Source of the DNA: Glandiceps talaboti
Taxonomy: Eukaryota; Hemichordata; Enteropneusta; Spengelidae
DNA: 64,000 nucleotides
NCBI RefSeq assembly: GCF_964340395.1
Contig: NC_135552.1
Coordinates: 2,893,017-2,957,016 of the forward strand
Direction: 5' to 3'
Every line of letters starts with the position of its first letter. Position 1 is the first letter of the stretch. Shown piece after piece: positions 39,401 through 51,108 of this stretch. Under the pieces are notes generated by a model, which saw nothing but the letters and a program-made list of their open reading frames with translations, ran no database searches and had not been told where the DNA came from. A program made the position numbers and the translations under genes.

Positions 39401-42400
39401 TTGTGCTACCTTGCCATTGGCACTATTTTTTGATCAAACAGCCAACAATTCATTCACTGAAAACTGTTACAATACCAGTACTTAGACATTGTACATGACT
39501 GTTAATTGGAGGTTTATTTTATCCAGAAGTGGTACAGCAATAAATAAGTTGAAATCATTTGTGGGTTTTTGATTGGATTTATCTACAAATGATACAATAC
39601 TGTTCTTTGTGTTTGACATTTCAAGTAAATCATTATATTTAACATAATTGAAAGCATGCAGTTCCAAAAAATGTTCCAGTTTCAGTTAGTGCACTTTTTG
39701 TGCTTTACTATGCTAACTATTTACTTGTCTATGTACAGAACATAGATATCACTACAGTCTGTGCCTGTCCTGGTGCATGTAAAGATGGTCTACCAGTGAT
39801 CAATATTAAAGAAGGTCTAAGTACTGGTAGCATACTATGTATTGTGTAAGTAGTTATTTTTATTTATACTGAATAGTTCTTTCAAGTTTTTATAAACTTG
39901 TCTCCCAAGAAGTTCAGTGATATCTGTCCCTAATATAGAAAGAAACAGGAGTGCCCTCAGGAAAGTCTGTGTTCTTCAGTAGGGTCAAACTGAAAAATTG
40001 AATCCAACTCAGACCAGGACTTGAACCCTGACCACAGTGGTAAGAGGCAAGAGGGGTTCACTTACTTGGCCACTGACATTCTTGGTAGTTGTAGACACTT
40101 TAGCTGTTATGCTAAAATTTATGTATTCCAGTCTCTACTGGTATTGCCATCACCTTCGTCATAACTGTAATACACTTTTCAGCAATTTTTTAGCTCAACT
40201 GAACCCAGGATGATAATACCATTCACACGGTTTCTGTATAAAATCTGAATTCTTTGTTTCACCAGCTGCTGGCCATGAGTCTGGTTATCAGCAAAATACA
40301 TGGTTTACAGTTTGGCTACTAGGGGGCACTCTACACATGTGGCTATCAGCAAATAGCTTTCAGTTATTAGATATTAATATCACAAACTTATAAATATCAC
40401 TAATGACTTATTTTGCTGGATGACTTCTCATTAGATATGTTAGAGCTATTTGTAATGTCATTCACTAGTGTACCTTAAGTGTCTGTAAGTATACATTTAT
40501 TATTCATGCACTGTGCATTAGTGACAATAAAGCAATGTAATACAATAAGATGAACACAATGTACCAGTCTATTAGTAAAAAGTAGTCCATAAGAACTAGC
40601 TGAAGACAGTTAAATTCCAAAATTTTCTAGTCACAACAATATCTAGATTTGCAGTATTTCAATACAAATGTTTTATTTGTTAATTCTCTCTTCAGGTTCT
40701 TTGTTGTACTTATTATATACCTTATAATTCTCTCTTCAGGTTCTTTGTTGTACTTATTGTATACCTTATCACTGGTGCTCTGGTCAATAAATATGTACGA
40801 AATAAAGAAGGTGCTGAAATAGTACCCAACTCAGGATTTTGGTCAGATCTGCCTTATCTCATCAAGGTAACTATTACATCCACACTTATCTCATCAAGGT
40901 AACTATTACATCCACACTTATCACATCAAGGTAACTATTACATCCACACTTATCACATCAAGGTAACTATTACATGCACACTTATCACATCCAGGTAACT
41001 ATTACATCCACACTTATCACATCAAGGTAACTATTACATCCACACTTATCACATCAAGGTAACTATTACATCCACACTTATCACATCAAGGTAACTATTA
41101 CATCTACACTTATCACATCAAGGTAACTATTACATCCACACTTATCACATCAAGGTAACTATTACATCCACACTTATCACATCAAGGTAACTATTACATC
41201 TACGCTTATCACATCAAGGTAACTATTACATCCACACTTATCACATCAAGGTAACTATTACATCTACACTTATCACATCAAGGTAACTATTACATCTACA
41301 CTTATCACATTAAGGTAACTATTACATCCACACTTATCACATCCAGGTAACTATTACATGCACACTTATCACATCAAGGTAACTATTACATGCACACTTA
41401 TCACATCAAGGTAACTATTACATCCACACTTATCACATCAAGGTAACTATTACATCCACACTTATCACATTAAGGTAACTATTACATCTACACTTATCAC
41501 ATTAAGGTAACTATTACATCCACACTTATCACATCCAGGTAACTATTACATGCACACTTATCACATCAAGGTAACTATTACATGCACACTTATCACATCA
41601 AGGTAACTATTACATGCACACTTATCACATCAAGGTAACTATTACATCCAAACTTATCACATCAAGGTAACTATTACATCCACACTTATCACATCAAGGT
41701 AACTATTACATCCACACTTATCACATCAAGGTAACTATTACATCCACACTTATCACATCAAGGTAACTATTATATCCACACTTATCACATCAAGGTAACT
41801 ATTACATCCACACTTATCACATCAAGGTAACTATTACATCCACACTTATCACATACAGGTAACTATTACATCCACACTTATCACATCAAGGTAACTATTA
41901 CATCCACACTTATCACATCAAGGTAACTATTACATCTACACTTATCACATCAAGGTAACTATTACATCCACACTTATCACATACAGGTAACTATTACATC
42001 CACACTTATCACATCCAGGTAACTATTACATCCACACTTATCACATCCAGGTAACTATTACATCCACACTTATCACATCAAGGTAACTATTATATCCACA
42101 CTTATCACATCAAGGTAACTATTACATCCACACTTATCACATCAAGGTAACTATTACATCCACACTTATCACATCAAGGTAACTATTACATCCACACTTA
42201 TCACATCCAGGTAACTATTACATCTACACTCATCACATCCAGGTAACTATTACATCCACACTTATCACATTAAGGTAACTATTACATCCACACTTATCAC
42301 ATCCAGGTAACTATTACATCCACACTTAACACATCAAGGTAACTATTATATCCACACTTATCACATCAAGGTAACTATTACATCCACACTTATCACATCC

Positions 42401-44720
42401 AGGTAACTATTACATCTACACTTATCACATACAGGTAACTATTACATCCACACTTATCACATACAGGTAACTATTACATGCACACTTATCACATCCAGGT
42501 AACTATTATATCCACACTTATCACATCAAGGTAACTATTACATCCACACTTATCACATCCAGGTAACTATTACATCTACACTTATCACATACAGGTAACT
42601 ATTACATCCACACTTATCACATCCAGGTAACTATTACATCTACACTTATCACATACAGGTAACTATTACATCCACACTTATCACATACAGGTAACTATTA
42701 CATCCACACTTATCACATACAGGTAACTATTACATGCACACTTATCACATCAAGGTAACTATTACATCTACACTTATCACATACAGGTAACTATTATATC
42801 CACACTTATCACATCAAGGTAACTATTACATCCACACTTATCACATCCAGGTAACTATTACATCTACACTTATCACATACAGGTAACTATTACATCCACA
42901 CTTATCACATACAGGTAACTATTACATGCACACTTATCACATCCAGGTAACTATTATATCCACACTTATCACATCAAGGTAACTATTACATCCACACTTA
43001 TCACATCCAGGTAACTATTACATCTACACTTATCACATACAGGTAACTATTACATCCACACTTATCACATCCAGGTAACTATTACATCTACACTTATCAC
43101 ATACAGGTAACTATTACATCCACACTTATCACATACAGGTAACTATTACATCCACACTTATCACATACAGGTAACTATTACATGCACACTTATCACATCA
43201 AGGTAACTATTACATCTACACTTATCACATCCAGGTAACTATTACATGCACACTTATCACATCAAGGTAACTATTACATCTACACTTATCACATCCAGGT
43301 AACTATTACATGCACACTTATCACATACAGGTAACTATTACATCCACACTTATCACATCAAGGTAACTATTATATCCACACTTATCACATCAAGGTAACT
43401 ATTACATCCACACTTATCACATCCAGGTAACTATTACATCTACACTTATCACATCCAGGTAACTATTACATCCACACTTATCACATTAAGGTAACTATTA
43501 CATCCACACTTATCACATCCAGGTAACTATTACATCTACACTTATCACATACAGGTAACTATTACATCCACACTTATCACATACAGGTAACTATTACATC
43601 CACACTTATCACATACAGGTAACTATTACATGCACACTTATCACATCAAGGTAACTATTACATCTACACTTATCACATCCAGGTAACTATTACATGCACA
43701 CTTATCACATCAAGGTAACTATTACATCTACACTTATCACATCCAGGTAACTATTACATCTACACTTATCACATCAAGGTAACTATTACATGCACACTTA
43801 TCACATCAAGGTAACTATTACATCTACACTTATCACATCCAGGTAACTATTACATGCACACTTATCACATCAAGGTAACTATTACATCTACACTTATCAC
43901 ATCCAGGTAACTATTACATCTACACTTATCACATCAAGGTAACTATTACATCTACACTTATCACATCCAGGTAACTATTACATGCACACTTATCACATCC
44001 AGGTAACTATTACATCTACACTTATCACATCCAGGTAACTATTACATCTACACTTATCACATCAAGGTAACTATTACATCTACACTTATCACATCCAGGT
44101 AACTATTACATGCACACTTATCACATCAAGGTAACTATTACATCCACACTTATCACATCAAGGTAACTATTACATCCACACTTATCACATCAAGGTAACT
44201 ATTACATCCACACTTATCACATCAAGGTAACTATTACATGCACACTTATCACATTAAGGTAACTATTACATCCACACTTATCACATCAAGGTAACTATTA
44301 CATGCACACTTATCACATCCAGGTAACTATTACATCCACACTTATCACATCAAGGTAACTATTACATCCACACTTATCACATCAAGGTAACTATTACATC
44401 CACACTTATTTCCTAACAGGAAAGCAGGGAAAAGATGACAATCATTTTGACAGGACAGGTGGAATCATGGGAGTTGTGTTTTTTACAACATCTCTCGTAC
44501 CAAACCATGGTGTTGTGTTTAATTTTTATTTAATCCAAACATAGACTATTGTCATCTATCATATTAGATATAACCATGGTTGTTACTTCATGTTAAATGC
44601 ACAGACTTACGTTGTATAATATGTTGAGTTTTGAATTGCCTCTTCTTCTTTGTTTTGTAGGACGGGATCCTGTTTGCTATCAGTCCTTGCAAGAAGCAAA
44701 CAGCATACGATCAGATATAA
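21440..44720 (+). CDS. Type I membrane protein with mannose-6-phosphate-receptor-like (MRH) lumenal domain; 8 exons
   Basis: Exons are 21440-21719 (coding from ATG 21511 or 21532), 29812-29856, 31596-31653, 35711-35832, 37261-37345, 39739-39845, 40740-40866 and 44661-44720. All junctions are GT-AG and the phases agree (2, 2, 0, 2, 0, 2, 0), giving 270 aa. Residues 8-30 form a signal peptide (LIALVAVSMV). The lumenal part holds the family pattern EPPDHCSCDF, LYSYNPC and paired cysteines up to VCACPGAC. Residues about 204-224 are the membrane span (FFVVLIVYLITGALV). The cytosolic tail has EIVPNSGFWSDLPYLIKDG, close to the cation-dependent M6P receptor/Atg27-type tail, and ends in YDQI, a YxxPhi sorting motif. 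Length matches the CD-M6PR family (~277 aa). The likely role is lumenal glycan or cargo recognition in Golgi-endosome traffic; ligand specificity cannot be read. An AG at 21438-21439 suggests a further upstream 5' UTR exon. Confidence 0.85.
22479..22586. mobile_element. Small MITE (~108 bp)
   Basis: TTACAATTGAAAATTTCC plus CACTCACAGAGTCAAAAA recurs inverted as TTTTTGACTCTGTGAGTAG...ATTTTCATTTGTAA. It lies in MRH-gene intron 1 (21720-29811), which otherwise holds only the second TTAA-MITE copy and the 31-bp array. Confidence 0.75.
23217..23554. mobile_element. Second copy of the TTAA-type MITE, left end lost
   Basis: About 330 bases match 10030-10405, including GTTGGTTAATAAGACATGTAG, GGTGGGACCGGAAATACCCG and the right end GTGAGCATTTTGAATCAC, with internal deletions and a 3-base GTA insertion before CCTTTAA. 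The left inverted repeat is missing. The right TTAA (23551-23554) is the first TTAA of the 31-bp satellite. Confidence 0.8.
23551..29281. repeat. 31-bp satellite, about 185 units, with a 1302-bp higher-order repeat
   Basis: The unit is about TTAACTCCAGTYTAARTCAC plus TTGGGGTATTC. Rare variants give the higher-order period: CACTCGGGG at 25799 and 27101, and TTAATTCC at 24945 and 26247, are both exactly 1302 bases apart (42 units). CACTCGGGG also occurs at 23753, 66 units earlier. One unit near 27937 lacks two bases. The array fills most of MRH-gene intron 1. Some variants contain GTAAGT, but no unit is attached to an exon. Confidence 0.97.
29282..29530. repeat. About two units of a ~118-bp repeat (family shared with 38836-39350)
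   Basis: TTAATAGACAATTGAATAAAC, CCTAGCAACAAGACCAC, CCATAGCAACAGCCAAATGA and AAAGATAACA recur in order. The same unit forms the array in intron 5. It follows directly on the 31-bp satellite. Confidence 0.85.
29961..30172. repeat. 54-56-bp minisatellite, 4 units
   Basis: TGTACAGAATAACACTTGAG starts at 29961, 30015, 30069 and 30125. It lies in MRH-gene intron 2 (29857-31595). Confidence 0.9.
30620..30960. mobile_element. Half copy of the palindromic MITE found at 17442-17957
   Basis: GGTTCCGATTCCCCAACCCC, AGTACATCTGATAAGAAGAA, GGAAAACAATGGAAAAC and ACACCTATTCTAAAATTGAG appear in the same order as in the left half of the other copy. The right half is missing. It lies in MRH-gene intron 2. Confidence 0.7.
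31204..31510. repeat. 58-bp minisatellite, 5-6 units
   Basis: ATCACCACAGAATCAGTGAC starts at 31204, 31262, 31320, 31378, 31436 and 31494. It ends about 85 bases upstream of MRH-gene exon 3. Confidence 0.9.
31654..33430. other. Left part of MRH-gene intron 3, no gene recognised
   Basis: Open frames of 60-130 codons exist at 32153-32542 and 33067-33420, but they lack family resemblance and flanking splice or repeat structure. The second has no ATG at its nominal start. The block 31780-33010 has base composition unlike the flanks and may be an old insertion. Confidence 0.35.
33431..35704. repeat. 64-bp minisatellite carrying branch-point and pyrimidine-tract sequence, about 35 units, abutting exon 4
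   Basis: The unit begins GAAGCCAATACTGACACAG and continues TTATTGYAACTTACTAATTG plus TGTATCTCTACTATTCCRTATTACT; starts at 33431, 33495 and so on. Each unit has TACTAAT followed by a pyrimidine-rich strip. The last unit (TTACTAATTGTGTATCTCTAC, TATTCCA) runs into TTTGAAG, whose AG is the acceptor of exon 4 at 35711. The array therefore contains the authentic 3' splice-site region of intron 3 as its final unit. Confidence 0.93.
36060..36400. repeat. Dispersed repeat shared with 57890-58230
   Basis: TGTGTCTCTGTCAAGTTGAAAG, ATAGAAAATTGAAAG, AAAGATAACATTA and GACATTTTGGAAGT occur in the same order in both places. The other copy sits inside a hAT-type element, so this is probably a fragment of the same family. 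It lies in MRH-gene intron 4 (35833-37260), where I see nothing else. Confidence 0.65.
37346..38285. repeat. 30/32-bp minisatellite built from the exon 5 donor site, about 30 units
   Basis: Exon 5 ends CAACATTTTAT and the intron begins GTAAGTATGACACAATAATA. The array then repeats GCAACATTGTAT|GTAAGTATGACA with units of 32 bp, or 30 bp where CA is lost. Donor starts are at 37346, 37378, 37408 and onward. Every unit repeats a near-consensus 5' splice site in the + orientation. The long - strand reading frames (up to 344 codons, IQCCYYC repeats) are artefacts. Confidence 0.95.
38836..39350. repeat. ~118-121-bp tandem repeat, about 4-5 diverged units
   Basis: Same unit family as 29282-29530, with ACATTCAAAAAATGTATG, CCTAGCAACAAGACCAC and CATAGCAACAGCCAAA. 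It occupies the right part of intron 5. Confidence 0.85.
39905..40085 (-). mobile_element. Probable tRNA-derived SINE
   Basis: On the - strand TGGCCAAGTAAGTG resembles a Pol III A box and GGTTCAAGTCC (at about 40021) is a good B box about 35 bases on, followed by an unrelated body to about 39905. This is the usual SINE head-body plan. Only one copy is seen in the window, so the body cannot be confirmed. It lies in MRH-gene intron 6. Confidence 0.45.
40688..40780. repeat. 44-bp tandem duplication of the exon 7 acceptor and exon start
   Basis: TTCTCTCTTCAGGTTCTTTG plus TTGTACTTATTRTATACCTTAT occurs twice, with AG acceptors at 40694-40695 and 40738-40739. The second is in frame with the rest of exon 7; use of the first would add 44 nt and shift the frame. 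Confidence 0.9.
40867..44410. repeat. 32-bp minisatellite built from the exon 7 donor site, about 110 units
   Basis: Exon 7 ends CTTATCTCATCAAG and intron 7 starts GTAACTATTACATCCACA. The array repeats these 32 bases in the same order with an exact 32-bp period (donors at 40867, 40899, ...). The first intronic unit keeps the exon's CTTATCTCATCAAG; later units read TTATCACATCAAG, CATCCAG or CATACAG before GTAACT. The array fills nearly all of intron 7, and exon 8 follows about 250 bases after its end. The simplest reading is repeated duplication of an exon-intron junction. Confidence 0.96.
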
Positions 44721-46750
44721 GGAGTAAGGTAGAGAAGAGAGCAGTATATAGTAGATTGTCTGGAGATCACAACATGACATTTCAAAAAGGATGCAGAGCT
44801 GAAATTTTGTAGAGTAATGGAGTATTTCATCTTCTCATCTAACAAGTTGCCATGGCAGTGTCGTGACTTGAAAGCAAGAATGATGTTATAATTGTGAGAT
44901 ATACTTGATACTGTTACTAGTGAAATAAGTGCCTCAAGTGGTGGGTGGGGTGGGGGAGAGGGTGAGAATAATGACAGGGTGGTAAGGGTGGCGTGAGGGG
45001 TGAGAGTAGTAGTGATGTGTGTGCGTGTGGGGGGGGGGATACAACAATGATGCAAAGTTTTACTTCAAAATATTCTTTTGGAGAATTTATGGGATGAGCA
45101 TGGGTGATAACAAGTCAGTGTAAAACTGAATAATGATCAAATACCAAAGTTTACACATTATTTCTAAAGGTTTGAATTTGAACTAATAGAAATGTGTACA
45201 TGTAGATTGTAATGCATAGTAAGTCATTACTTGTATAGATTATAAGTAAGACTATATCTATATGATGTAGTTATATGCATTAAAAACATATTTTCAATAG
45301 TATTTTGTTAAAGTATAGATATTAGAGAGACCAATGTATATAGTTTAAGTAGACAAGAACTTAGTAATGAAATCAAATATGATGGAAACAATCCAATATT
45401 CACAATGATATAACCAGATTAAAGACGAGTTTGGTGAGAGTTTGGGGTTAAAATTGAAAAGTAAAATAGTGGGATGAGGGGAAGGGAATAAAGAAAGGAG
45501 ATTGTACTCAGTAGTTTTGTAATTGGATTATTGACTATAGGACATACTGGTACTATAATTGGATTATTGACTATAGGACATACTGATACTATATATAGTT
45601 TTATATGGTTAGGTTCATATTAAAATCATAACATTTTCTTACATTATTACTGAGATTGTAAACATTTTTTGAAATCAGTACTTCTAGTTAAAGTATAAAT
45701 TGAAAAAAAAAGGTGGAGTTGATAACTGTGTTTATAAAACAAATGATTGTCATAGCTACTGTGTTGAATGTTAGTAATACACCTTATTCTGGTACCAGAA
45801 AGACAAAAGATTGTATAGTTTGGCCACTAGGGGTGCTATTCAAGTAGATTTTGACCAAAAGGGACTGGAATCATTTAGTACTGTACTGAAGTGTACTTTG
45901 GAATAGCATTTGTTGTGATGCTTCATGGCAAGAAGTAGGTCACAAAATGAGTGTAAACAAAGTTTGTGAGTTTGTAAAACTGAATTGCTACTGGAAACAG
46001 AAAATATAGACTTATACTTGTATATCAATTATCCAAGAATGAGTTTTTGTTTAATACACCCATTTTGTTGACAGTACAGTACAGCCAGTGACTTGGCATA
46101 CAAAATTATAACCATCATTTTCCCAAATGTTGAGATGCCTACACTTCTGGTACATTACAAAATGGTTTAAAACTAGATAAACCAGAGTATATGGTTGTAT
46201 AGTTTATACCAGTTGAAAGATATAGGAACAAATTACAGTATATTTCTCAAGGATTTTTTGTGTAAGAATAATAACACTCACACCAAAATTATGGATTCTC
46301 ACATTTGGGACGTTGGTGATTATTACAATGAATGTAATAAGTGGACAATAGTTACAATCGTAATGAGATAATCTGAAATAAAGATATATTGAAATGTGTT
46401 CTTTAAAAGTGTGTATCAGATTAGACCTTGAAACAAATGAATTTGTCTTCAAAATAAAGCTTTTATACCAGACAGCTACCAAGTTTTTGAAGTCTAACAC
46501 AAATAGCATTAAAATTTGGATGATCTTTCTTGAGATTTAAAAGTCATTTTGTAATTTGATAAAAATTAATGAGAAAGCAATACTTACGGTAAACAAATAC
46601 TCTGGAATAATACAAAATTGATAAAAGTTCTTATCCATTGAAAAATTGATGCCCTTTTGTGATTGGTTCATTTTGAATATAAGATATGCACATAATTTGC
46701 ATATTAGTGTAGACAATTATTTTAATCTAGCATACCTTGTATCATTTCCC
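44721..46750. other. Downstream flank / probable 3' UTR region of the MRH gene
   Basis: No further coding signal. There is a purine-rich strip at 44935-45042 and a two-copy 38-bp repeat near 45520-45595 (TTGGATTATTGACTATAGGA). Candidate AATAAA signals occur, for example near 45487 and 46377; the true poly(A) site cannot be chosen. Confidence 0.4.
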
Positions 46751-47177
46751 ATAATTGATTGTTGTGTGTGTTTGAAGATGATCACATTGACATGTACAAG
46801 TACATACACCATAATTGATTGTTGTGTGTGTTTGAAAGATGATCACATTAACATGTACAAGTACATACACCATAATTGATTGTTGTGTGTGTTTGAAAGA
46901 TGATCACATTAACATGTACAAGTACATACACCATAATTGATTGTTGTGTGTGTTTGAAAGATGATCACATTAACATGTACAAGTACATACACCATAATTG
47001 ATTGTTGTGTGTGTTTGAAAGATGATCACATTAACATGTACAAGTACATACACCATAATTGATTGTTGTGTGTGTTTGAAAGATGATCACATTAACATGT
47101 ACAAGTACATACACCATAATTGATTGTTGTGTGTGTTTGAAAGATGATCACATTAACATGTACAAGTACCTACACCA
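46751..47177. repeat. 60/61-bp minisatellite, 7 units
   Basis: ATAATTGATTGTTGTGTGTG starts at 46751, 46811, 46872, 46933, 46994, 47055 and 47116. The first unit is one base shorter. It is intergenic between the two convergent genes. Confidence 0.95.
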
Positions 47178-48520
47178 TAATAAACATATCTTGAGTTTAA
47201 TATACTATCAATGTTGAAGTTGTTTCACAAGGTATACAAATAAGGTCTTGATTTTCATTGTATAAACTGAAATACATTTATTGATCTACGAAATATGAAA
47301 AGAATTCTTCTTCACCATATTTTGGTGTTATGGTTTAAAATCTGCAATTGTTTTGGTGGGGGTGGGGTGGGGTTGTTGAGATTTTGGTTTACAGCTAGCA
47401 TAATCTGTCTGATTTAAAAAGGTATTTGCAATATCTCTGTGTTCTCACGTAGATTTCAGTGTTGTGATATGGTATGTTAAGGTTACACTTCAGATCTTTT
47501 CAAGTAACTATTTTATCTACTGTTTTTGTTTTATTTATGTGTCTGCTGAAACAAGTTTCTTATTTCTGTTTTTAATTTTTTTTCATATTTGTGCTTATTT
47601 ATGAAAGTGAAGATTGTCTGATCAAGGTTGAAAGATAAAGTTTTGTATTTTGCCATTGTTTGGAAAATTATTGAATTTTGAGAAGTGGGGATTGCTAAGA
47701 AGGTGTTGTTATCTAAAACAGTCTGATGTTAGTTAACCTGTCATTGTTTGTATTTGTTGGTTTCACTTTTAGCACAACTGAAGTGGGGTTGGTTTTGAAT
47801 TTGTCACTATGTTAAAACTGTACTAGACACTTAAAATACCACTAATTAGACATTGTACATGTTATATGTGGTCGATATTAACCATAAACAGGGCAGAAAC
47901 ACATTGCAATCATGAATGCTGTTGAAGGGTGCTGATGTTTAGGGTATACACCCAAACACCAATTTGATTTGAATCAGTGTGTATAGAGCTGTACTAACTG
48001 CAACTAGAATGTTTTGTTAGGGTACAATAATTTTACACATTATATCATACACCATAAATAATATGGTATCAGTGTGGCATCACCTGTGGGTATTTAAAAC
48101 ATGTTTTTTTGTAGCTTTAATTTGTGATAACAAAAACAAAACACATTGCTTGGTTAGTTTTGTGTGTTTAATGTTCAACGTATTGATTAGAGATGAAAAG
48201 AATTATGTTATTGTATATCTTACCACAGTAACTGTATTTGTAGCATTTGTTTTGTACATAGTTTACTTTATGTAGGAAATAGACAACATTTTCACACAAT
48301 GGTAGACAATTGCATTTGATTGTCATTCATATTCATTGCTATTTCTGAATTTGAATTTTATCTGTAGACACTTGAGTTGTAACAAACAGTGCCCTCTAGT
48401 AGTCTTTATTGGTACTTTCCTATCAAACATTACCATCAAACAAACTGAATTTAGGAGGGGTTGAGAGACTAAAATTCTTATAAGTGAAAATCAAATTAAT
48501 TTCATAAGTTATTACTTGTT
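47178..48520. other. Intergenic, nothing recognised
   Basis: AT-rich sequence without convincing coding, inverted-repeat or tandem structure. The 70-codon frame at 48063-48275 has no family resemblance. Confidence 0.4.
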
Positions 48521-48524
48521 TTAA

Positions 48525-48871
48525 AGTGGCCATCTGGATGAAAATTTGGTATTTATTTTGGAATTTTTATTTGATAAAACAGCTTCACCATGTATTTCTA
48601 CTTGAAAAAATAATGTGAAATAACATATACCAAGTCCATGTTCACATCTCAATAAAGGACAAAACATTAAACAATGTGTAAAATGTTTGTTATTGTACGT
48701 ACAATAACAAACTTTTTGCACTTTGTGCATCTTTTTGCAATGTATTCAGTTATGAACATGGACTTGGTAGATGTTATTTTGCATTATTTTTCCAAGTAGA
48801 AAAACATACTGAAGCTGTTTTATCAAATAAAAATCCAAAATAAATACCAAATTTTCATCCAGATGGCCACT
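48525..48871. mobile_element. MITE with long inverted repeats and TTAA target-site duplication
   Basis: AGTGGCCATCTGGATGAAAA at 48525 recurs inverted ending at 48871, and TTAA flanks both sides (48521-48524 and 48872-48875). Pairing continues far inward (TGTTTTATCAAATAAAAAT, ACATGGACTTGGTA) to a centre near TTGTACGTACAA at about 48694-48705. The 347-bp element has no coding capacity. Confidence 0.88.
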
Positions 48872-49985
48872 TTAATTGCTTAGTCTTGTATGATAGATGT
48901 ATTGCATCATATCAGCTCTATTTATTTATTCATGTCATTATCTTTAACTGCAGCATTTGGTGCAATATTGTAGTATTATGTGTGTAGAATGAATATAGCA
49001 TAATCAGTTATGTAAATTTGTAAATATCGTGGTCATCAACTGGCAAGCAATCATAGATCATTTCTAATTATGCTAAATAGTGGTGAGGACTTTGTAAAAA
49101 CCAGTATAAAACATGTCAGTCTGGTTATGAAGTGAGATCCATTCATATTTGATGCTAATTTTGGTAGAGAATCTTAAGGAAGTTTAATTTATATGTAGTT
49201 GTCACCATTGACAAAAACAAAATTGTGGAATTGTGTATGTCCAAAATGTCAAATATGTTGGTTTGTGTTTTTGAGTTGTGCTAATGACGCTATATAGTGT
49301 TCATTAATGCCACTGTACATATGGTACAGTTGTAATGTTGTCACATCCTAGAAGTTTTCAGGTTGGACTTTATAAAGTAACTGATAGTTGTAGTTTTAGA
49401 GCCAAGTACAATGTACATCAATTTAATATATTTAGAGGAACACAAGCTGAATTTATACATTTTAGGGAACAATTTTTGGCAGAACACTTATATTGTACTC
49501 ACAATATATTGTACTCACTGAAAACAAAGTTAACCATCATTTACAACCTGTATCAAGATATAAACAATCCAAATACCTAATTTATTACACATATCAAAAG
49601 ATGTTGAGGAAATGCCAGTATATAATCAACAGTTCTAACAATGGCAGAAGACAAATTGTAATGATATAGAGATAAAATACATGCATTGACATTTAACATT
49701 ACACTACAACTGTTTAATGTAGGGTTTTGTCAAAGTATTTTCGTTTGAGTAAAACGTTTCTTAAACTCAGCTTGTGCCACTTTAACACCAAACAGAAGCC
49801 AAGTTGTATGCATTCTAACTAAAAATATGGCATTTATATGCCAGTCATTCTGTCATCATGACAACACACGTCTGTCATTCATTTTGCAGTGCTCAAAATG
49901 TGTCAAATCTCATGCAATCACCAGTTTGTATTTTCATCACTTCTAATGAAATTTATTTTAGGCAAATGTATTATTTATTAAACAA

Positions 49986-50117
49986 TAATGTACGCCCTCC
50001 CAGCCCATAATGGACGAAAGCAAACTTTGCACGACATAATGGGCGAGGCGACAGCCGAGCCCATTATGGAGTGCAAAGTTTGCTTGAGTCCATTATGGAA
50101 TGGGAGGGCGTACATTA
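49986..50117. repeat. Palindrome with ~50-bp arms, probably a MITE
   Basis: AATAATGTACGCCCTCCCA, CCCATAATGGAC and AGCAAACTTTGCAC recur inverted as GTGCAAAGTTTGCT, GTCCATTATGG and TGGGAGGGCGTACATTATT. A short related piece AGTAATAATGTACAGCGATG occurs at about 50470. Confidence 0.8.
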
Positions 50118-51108
50118 TTATTATTATTTTATAGTTTTGCCAATTTTAGTGAATTTGTAGACCGAGAGACGCAAAACAACGTATAATATACACAGCGGTG
50201 AACATCGTCTGCCATGTTCGGCCCGAAAGCTGAATACTAATCATAGCGACACACGTACGTACACGTACACACACATATACACTTCAGTGAACTGCTGTGA
50301 ACACAAATTTGTTTCATGAATGCGTTGTATTTTTAAACAGTGGAAATGACAATAATAAGTAACAACATACATTTCGAAAAAATACCTAGTCGTATGAAGA
50401 AACAGAACAATAAGCTTGTATTGTTATGCTCGTTCCAGGGCCGCGATGCCCAATAACGGAGTACATTATCAGTAATAATGTACAGCGATGACGTCACAAA
50501 ATTCACTGGAATTGGTAATGCTATAATATAATACCCAATATTGTTTTATTTCAGCATGACAATGCTGATGACATGAAGGTTTTCTCACTGTATTTGACTC
50601 ATGAAAAGCCCCCTCCCCCTCCCCAAACATGTCAGCTGTATTTTCTGTAGTTGAACAAAGAGAAATAGTGGTAAATAATATTATATAAGTAATGTGTTTT
50701 TAATTATCCCAGTATGTACTTTGTTCTGTGTACTCATTTATTTGACTTTAGCACATTTATTTGCTTCAGTTTTGACTTTATTCTATAATATATCATTTGT
50801 ATTCTGGACTTACAGAAAGTATGGGTTTTACTGTATGCTGATTTTTTGGTTGGTGCAATATTTACAACGTATTATTACACATAGTGTGTATTTCTTGCTA
50901 TTGGTTTTATTTGTGTCATTCTAAAATACATGCATTGACAGCTCATTTGGTAATATCAAATTGTTTTGTTATGGTTTTCTGACTTTTCATAATTGTAAAT
51001 GTGAAATAGAAATCAAATTTGCATATTTGAAGAAATTGTTTCAAAATTGAAGATTAATTACTGGACACACACATTACTATCCCTAATAGCCATCATATCT
51101 CTACTCTC

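Noticed and set aside
44411-44480. Possible extra exon after TTATTTCCTAACAG
   Set aside because: An acceptor-like AG is present, but the MRH frame from exon 7 runs correctly into exon 8 at 44661 and no in-phase donor with family-like coding follows.
48063-48275. 70-codon hydrophobic frame in the intergenic region
   Set aside because: AT-rich chance frame with no homologue that I recognise and no gene structure around it.
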